Source: Coprinellus micaceus (lineage: Eukaryota; Basidiomycota; Agaricomycetes; Agaricales; Psathyrellaceae). From it: a DNA stretch of 64,000 nt. Below the pieces are notes generated by a model. That model saw only the letters and a list, made by a program, of their open reading frames with translations, was not told the origin of the DNA and did not search any database. The translations under genes were made by a program, and so were the position numbers. Below are positions 58,245 to 64,000 of the stretch, one piece after another (position 1 is the stretch's first letter; each line of letters starts with the position of its first letter). The stretch spans positions 1,736,001 through 1,800,000 of the forward strand of contig OX596334.1 in NCBI GenBank assembly GCA_951394405.1, read 5' to 3'.

Positions 58245-61200
58245 ATGCCAGGAGTTACCGTGCTCCAGAACAATTCAGGGCCTTCGCCATGTGAGTAGAT
58301 CCAGTTAATTATACTACGCACAGCGACCTAGAGCCACCAATTTAGCCCCTCACCGATTCAACGATGGCGTTACAGTGTCTGAAATCAAGTCCAAGGCCAA
58401 GGAGACCGTGCAGAGGGAAGGGAGAGGGGCGTCGGTCATGACCTTAATCAGAGCAGCACGGACCCAGCTACTGAACGCGAAGGAGCAGGAGGCCAAGGGA
58501 GATCTCAAGACCGCATTGAGCTCATATATCAAGACTGCAGGCCTCATGAAGATGGCAATCGAATCCCATGAGTTTAAGCAGGATACCAAGGGCGTAATCC
58601 GGAAGGAGTGGGAGGGTTTCCTGCAGGTGCGTACGCTTCCATCGGGATTGGGAGTTGCACTCTGACCCTGTGAAGAACGAGGCCCAGGATCTAGCTGCCA
58701 GGACCCACGCCGTGGAGGAGAAGCTGAAGGTCATCGAAAAGTCCCAGGCAAGGTGCGAGCTTGAGCCGTTTCTTGTGGATTTGGCTTACACCGCGTAGGG
58801 AGGTCGAGCCGGACGACAAACCCGGTGGTTCCATTGCGGATCGTGTGCGTGCGTTGCAGGACCATGGACTGTCCGTAGGCCCTGCGAAGCGGTTCTCGCG
58901 CGAAGTCCCAAACCTCCCGACCCCGCCGATGTCTCCAAGTCGAGGTGGCCCGGCCGCCCCTGGACCCCCTTCACCTCACACGCTCGTTTCCCCTTCAGCC
59001 TTGGGACCACCCCCACCCTCTTCACCGCCCTCGTCCCCGTCCCAAATCGACTTCTCCAGCTTCAATCAGGCCTTCCCTTCAATCGAAGAACTCAATGAAG
59101 CCAACCACACCTCTCTACCTCCTCTACCTTCCGCGCCGACAACTATTCCCTCCGATACCCCAAAGTCTGTGGTAAACAAGGCCCGCGACTCTTTCAGAGA
59201 CTACGCTGTCCAAATCGAACGACCGTCCAGTACCCCAATCCCAGCCATGGGCAGCACTTTCAGCAGTCGGCCTGCCTCTCCCAAACCCTCCAACCTATCC
59301 TCTTCGTCTTCCTCGACTCCGAAGGTTCCGCTCCCTGTTAAGAACTCTGCCCTTCCGAGAGAGCTGCTGAGTTACATTCGCGACTACAACGTCCTTCTCA
59401 TCGATGTACGAACGCGGGATGCGTTCAACCGGGAACACATCCAAGCAGGGGCTGTCATCTGCATCGAGCCGACGGTATTGACCAGAGCAGGGTGAGTTGT
59501 TCTATATTTGCTTACTACAGCTACTCAGCCTGCGCCTAGAATGGACGCGGAGAACCTAGAAAACGCCATGGTGATCGCCCCTCGGACAGAGTCCTCATTC
59601 TTCCAGAACCGGGATAAGTTCGATCTGGTCGCCGTCTACGACCAATCCTCAACCACCTTCGGTGATAACTTGACGCCACTATCCATCCTCGTTGGGATTA
59701 TTAGCGAACGAGCTTTTAAGAAGATGTTGAAGCGAATGCCTATGATGCTCGTTGGTGGTTTGGATGCATGGAAGCAAGAGTTTGGCACGGCCGAGCTTAT
59801 ACGTGATCCCTCTGCCGCCCCTGATGTCCCGAAACCATATTCGCCTCCCACAAGTCCGAATCCCAACAATCCATTCACCAACGGAATGCTGAACTCTCTG
59901 GTTACAGGCAATAGCAACGGTTCAGATCCACATCAAGTCTGGACGCCACGGCCACGACCGGGCCTTCCTCTCAATGGCAGCTTTGTGAACGATCATCGTC
60001 CAACAAACTCCCTAGATATCTCACAGCATTCAAGGTAAGCTTTCGCCGAGTGTTTCCTCTTCGTTTCGACGCTAAACGTTATATTCAGAGCGCCAGCAGA
60101 CCATACCTCCAACGGCCTCAACGGCACGCATGGCAACCTCTCCCGCCGCCCCGCAATGGTGCGGAACTCAATCTCCATCTCACGCAGCAAATCCGACCTA
60201 TCATCCCCACCCCTCGCCTCACCCCCACTCCTCAACGGTGCACTCTCCACAGGACCCATCACATACCCGTCTTTTGCCAACCATATGTCCCCCGCACCCC
60301 CAAGTCTTCTCTCTGACCAAGCATCAGCGCCCCCTTTCCACTATGAAATGCCCTCTCCACCACAAGCTTCCATCAACCCGGCCCCAAATCTATCCCGCAG
60401 GCGCAGCGATTTCGTCGACCAGTCGCAAGAGGCTATGTCTGCTATGCACTCGCGTGGCCACCCCATCGACTATCCCGAGCTCACCAGTGCCCCAGTACTA
60501 CGACCCCCTCCGGTGGCGGCGTCGCCCGCCCTTGAGAGGCATAACAACAGGCAGAATCCGTTCCAGCCACCCTCTCCATATTCCGCTATCCCCGGCGCGC
60601 CGAAGCCTCCGCGGATTAATAGTGACTACCCAGTGACCTTCTGGGCAGACGTGCAGATCGGGACGAGTGGGCTAAAGAATTTGGGGAATACGTGTTACAT
60701 GAACGCGCCGATACAGTGCTTGAGTGCGACGGTGCCGTTCTCACGATTCTTTACAGGTGGGTCTGTTCTCCCTCTCCAACATGCCAGGGACTAACATTTT
60801 GTTACAGATGGACGCTGGAAAAGTGCGATTAACTTCACCAATAAGCTCGGTTCACAGGGCAGACTCGTGCAGGCGTTCGCGAAACTGTTGCACGAAATGT
60901 GGGGAGGCGACCTCCCGTACCTGACGCCTATTGACTTCCGGGTAGGTCCCTTGTTTCTGGCTCTTTCCTAACCATAGCGTCGCTAACAATCCATTCTGTT
61001 TTCAGAGATCAATATGTCAGATGAACCAACAATACATCGGTTCAGAGCAACACGACTCCCAAGAGTTCCTCTCGTTCTTGCTAGACGGTATTCACGAAGA
61101 CCTCAACAGGATCATGGTCAAGGATCCTTACAAGCCCACCCCAGAACAAGAAGCCCAACTGGAGAAGCTATCACCGGTCATTGCAAGTGACAGGGAGTGG

Positions 61201-62056
61201 AGAGCTTGGAAGGCGAGAAACGATAGCCTTATTGTGGATTTCTTCCAGGGTCAGTTCAAGAGCCGTTTGCAGTGTTTGACATGCAATAAGACGTCAACGA
61301 CATACAACGTATTTTCGATTCTCCAACTACCGATCCCGTATAGCCGGACCTCGAAGGTGTCGATAGAAAAATGTCTTGATGCAATGTTCAACGAGGAGAT
61401 TTTGGAGAAGGACGACGCTTGGTAAAGCCACTTCTACCATTTTTGGGCCCCAACGCTAACGATATCGTCTTCTCTAGGGATTGCCCACAATGCAAAACCA
61501 AGCGCCGCGCTTCCAAAACGCTATCCCTTGCCCGCCTCCCCCCTATCCTCCTCATCCACCTCAAACGCTTCGAAGCCAACGGGCGATTCTCCGACAAAAT
61601 AGACACGTTTGTGGAGTATCCGATGAAGGCACTGGACTTGACAAACTACCTGCCCGTACCACTGCCCCCTGGCGCGGATAAAAGCGAATTGAACGGCGGG
61701 CTGCCGATGTCCCCTGACGATCCGAGAACTCAGTTGCCTCCGTATCGGTACGATTTGTATGGGGTGACGAACCATTATGGGAATTTGAGTAGTGGGCATT
61801 GTGAGTGACTTTTTGTAACGCTCAGTGTTGACTGTACGGCTACTGACCGCGTTTGTGGTGATAGACACAGCGTTCGTTGCATCGAGAGGCGGGTGGATGC
61901 TGTGCGATGATAGTAGTGTGAAGCCTTGTGACCCTAAGCAAGTTGTGGTATGTCATGTCTCCCTTCCCCTCATTGATAGACTACCCCTCTGATGCCCTAC
62001 GCCTTTCACAGAACCAAAAGGCATACGTTCTCTTCTACAAACGCGTCCGTGCTTGA
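58245..62056 (+). CDS. Ubiquitin-specific protease with MIT-like and rhodanese domains (Doa4/USP8 type)
   Basis: Exons 58245-58290, 58346-58626 and onward; stop TGA 62054-62056. The N-terminus is a helical hairpin (RAARTQLLNAKEQEAKGDLK) resembling the MIT/USP8 dimerisation region. A Pro/Ser-rich linker leads to a rhodanese domain (LLIDVRTRDAFNREHIQAGA, then MMLVGGLDAWK). Its active-site loop reads YDQSS, without the catalytic Cys, as in Doa4. A second Pro-rich linker precedes the USP core: Cys box GLKNLGNTCYMNAPIQCL (catalytic Cys codon 60693-60695), QQYIGSEQHDSQEFLSFLLD, zinc pairs CLTC and CPQC, LPPILLIHLKRF, and His box SSGH-YTAFVASRGGWMLCDD. Such enzymes deubiquitinate cargo at endosomes/ESCRT. 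An alternative first-intron acceptor would allow a longer N-terminus starting at 57979. Confidence 0.85.
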
Positions 62057-63402
62057 CTTTAGACATTCAACTACCCATATACCCTTCCATTTCGGAATAC
62101 ATCACCCCTACGTTATTCTTCCAATCCACCTCTTTCACGGCTCCGTTATGCTCTGTTGTCGCTGTAATTCACAAACTATGTTGTCCTACTTTACGCCTTC
62201 GTTGTCGTTGTACTACTTCATCCTCCCAGTTCTGTTTGCATCGTCTGCACGTCCTACATCATTACAGTGTGCAGATTCGAGGGGTCGGTTAGGTACCTGG
62301 GATGGGTGGGATTTGTGTGTAATTGAATACATACCGTGGCGAGCTGGCGTTTCTGTACCATTTTCACCCTACATCGCCTTTGGATGCGTAGGTACGTTTT
62401 GAGACCCGCTCTTCAACAGGGTTTCGCCGTTGTATGAACCTGCCCGAACTGGCTTTTTCTTCCATTGGTGCGTACATCTTTCTCGCCCTGTCAAGTCCGT
62501 TCCTTATTCTGGGACTAACCCACCTCCAGATATCCCCTCAAGAAGTGATCTGCCTGCTGAACAATTGTACAAGCGCCCGTTGATGAGAAGCGCCCACCAT
62601 CAAAAGTGTGGAAATTGGTCTACCGGCTCAAGTTCCCTTGCTTGTTTCGTTTGTAGTTTGCCCTCAACCCATACATGCCGCTTCTTGTGGCCTATTCAGT
62701 TGGGTATTCCGACCAAAGGAATGATGTTGCCCATTTTTCTCTTGCTAGCGCCTCCCTGACAACCCCCTGGTTCCGTACACCTGCTGCGTAGTACCTGACC
62801 CCAAAGAATTTCGTAAGTCTCAACTTCTCCCCTTCGGCAAATCTTGCTGAAGCATATCATAGAATCACACCAGAAGCACTCAGATTACTCACATCTGCAG
62901 AGCAGCCCCGTGTCTCCCGATTCGGATCTGGCTCTTTTTACAGTGCTGTGAAGGTGTGGGAGGCGCTGTAAAGGAGACCTGCCCCCGCGATCCTGGCGAC
63001 AAGGACCTCGTTATATATATGAAAATGTAGGGCGCACGCCAGGCACGAAACAAAGTTTGTTTGCACCCACCAGGCGATCCGAAACCAGAAAGCATTTGAA
63101 GAGGTCTCGGGACACAGCGGTGAGTAAGCATTACCACCGCTGCAGCTGTGCTAAGCCCTGAAATTCCACAACATAGTACGAGACTGGCCATGCATAGGAT
63201 CCAGTGGTATACATCTCAATCAACTGCGGATGCCCCTGCAGTGAAGATGCCGATGAGTCCAAGCGGCTCGACCACGCTTCAAACCCCATAGATGACCGTC
63301 GTCGATTGTCAGAGATCGCATAAAAGGCAGGCGAAATGTCAGGTCGGAGGGGAAACCAAACATATCCCTATACTCCCAAAGTCACTATACAACACTTTTG
63401 GC
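62057..63402. other. Intergenic, no supported gene
   Basis: The 3' flank of the protease and upstream region of the oxidase. Frames at 61992-62402 and 62430-62759 are Cys/Phe/Ser-rich and lack motifs. Confidence 0.5.
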
Positions 63403-64000
63403 ATGGCACGCGCTTTAGGCCTTACTTTGGCGCTGTCGTTGCTGCCCCAGCTCGCTGCCTCCATTCGCGTCCCCAGGGACGATTCCAGTGCTATATGCTC
63501 TGAAATTGCAAGCAAGATCTCATCGCTCGACGGTGTCCATTTTGCGGGTAAGGACAATTTATTCTGAGGCGATACATTTCGGTTTAACCATACGCCAAAC
63601 CGACCCACAGGATCCCCGATCTTTGACAACCTCACCCATCACTGGGTCAGCAGCAGCAGCCAAGTCCCTGCCTGCGTTGTCGAGCCTCAAAACACGGCGG
63701 ACGTCAGACAGATCGTAGGTTTCCTTGGCCTCATGAATGGACCCCTCGCACGTTCTCTGATGCCCCTTGTTTGGTTAGCTGGGAATCGTGGGTCGAACTC
63801 GTACACCGTTTGCGGTAAGTAGCCCCTTTCCGGTCGTACTTTCAGCGCCTCATCGGGTGACCCAGGTGCAAAGCGGTGGGCATGCAACAAACCCCGGCTG
63901 GTCTTCCACCACAGGAATCCATGTTTCTCTAAATCGCTTCCGCTCCATCGAGTACAAGGCATCCGAAGGAGTGGTCGAATTCGGCACGGGATTGAGGTGG
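63403..64000 (+). CDS. Secreted FAD-linked oxidase (BBE/PCMH type), cut by window end
   Basis: Start ATG 63403. Exons 63403-63547, 63611-63714, 63779-63814 and 63866 onward join in phase. Residues 1-20 (MARALGLTLALSLLPQLAAS) form a signal peptide. FDNLTHHWVSSSSQVPACVV follows, then VEPQNTADVRQI, and the FAD-binding PCMH core TPFAVQSGGHATNPGWSSTT, with the SGGH motif whose neighbourhood contacts FAD. The visible part ends in EFGTGLRW, the usual next strand. The family oxidises carbohydrates, alcohols or secondary metabolites outside the cell or in the secretory path. The substrate cannot be told from this part, and the catalytic C-terminal half lies outside the window. Confidence 0.85.

Noticed and set aside
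57979..58308. Plus-strand frame as the true N-terminus of the deubiquitinase
   Set aside because: It would overlap the first exon of the divergent gene; a start at 58245 with acceptor at 58345 also keeps phase. Kept only as an alternative.
1..64000. CRISPR arrays, bacterial operons, rRNA genes, LTR retrotransposons
   Set aside because: No regularly spaced repeats, no rRNA-like sequence, and no reverse transcriptase, integrase or paired long terminal repeats were recognised.

Overview
The window looks like nuclear DNA of a filamentous basidiomycete, probably an Agaricomycete. The conserved genes are cut by many short (about 45-65 nt) GT-AG introns. A tRNA-Gly gene carries its own small intron. 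The gene content is fungal: a Snt2-like chromatin regulator, a Doa4/USP8-type deubiquitinase, a RanBP3/Yrb2-like protein, a Mediator Med20, a hybrid histidine kinase, a PHO85-type cyclin, a MYND finger protein and F-box/leucine-rich proteins. Assignments rest on motifs read directly from conceptual translations; no database search was possible. Exon joins were checked by phase wherever exact exon ends are given.

Layout. The left half (1-36 kb) is accessory in character. It holds lineage-specific genes of unknown function (1.4-2.3 kb and 4.5-5.9 kb, minus; 13.0-14.0 kb, plus; 21-23 kb, minus; 25-28 kb, plus) among stretches with no convincing gene. Recognisable genes in this half are a Pcl-type cyclin (15.0-16.0, minus), a large single-exon F-box-like protein (16.6-18.2, minus), a WD40 protein with a hydrophobic C-terminus (18.8-20.8, plus), a RING finger protein (23.6-24.5, minus), a MYND finger protein (28.1-30.2, minus) and two related F-box/LRR-type sequences lying tail to tail (33.1-34.1 plus and 34.3-36.3 minus). 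The plus copy is truncated at its 5' end and abuts a segment of unusual word composition.

The right half (36.7-64 kb) is densely packed and conserved: tRNA-Gly(GCC) with an intron, Med20 (minus), three small proteins at 38.4-40.4 kb, Yrb2/RanBP3-like (42.0-44.4, minus), hybrid histidine kinase (44.9-50.1, minus), Snt2-like BAH-PHD-SANT-GATA-ePHD protein (51.1-54.8, plus), ADIP-type coiled-coil protein (55.1-58.0, minus), USP with MIT-like and rhodanese domains (58.2-62.1, plus), and the start of a secreted FAD-linked oxidase that runs off the end (63.4 kb onward).

The genes are individually transcribed eukaryotic units rather than an operon, and I see no biosynthetic cluster. The best candidates for something undescribed are the WD40-membrane protein, the broken inverted F-box pair with its adjoining anomalous segment, the orphan spliced genes, and a histidine kinase with large insertions in both its ATPase and receiver domains whose H-box splice junction does not keep phase.
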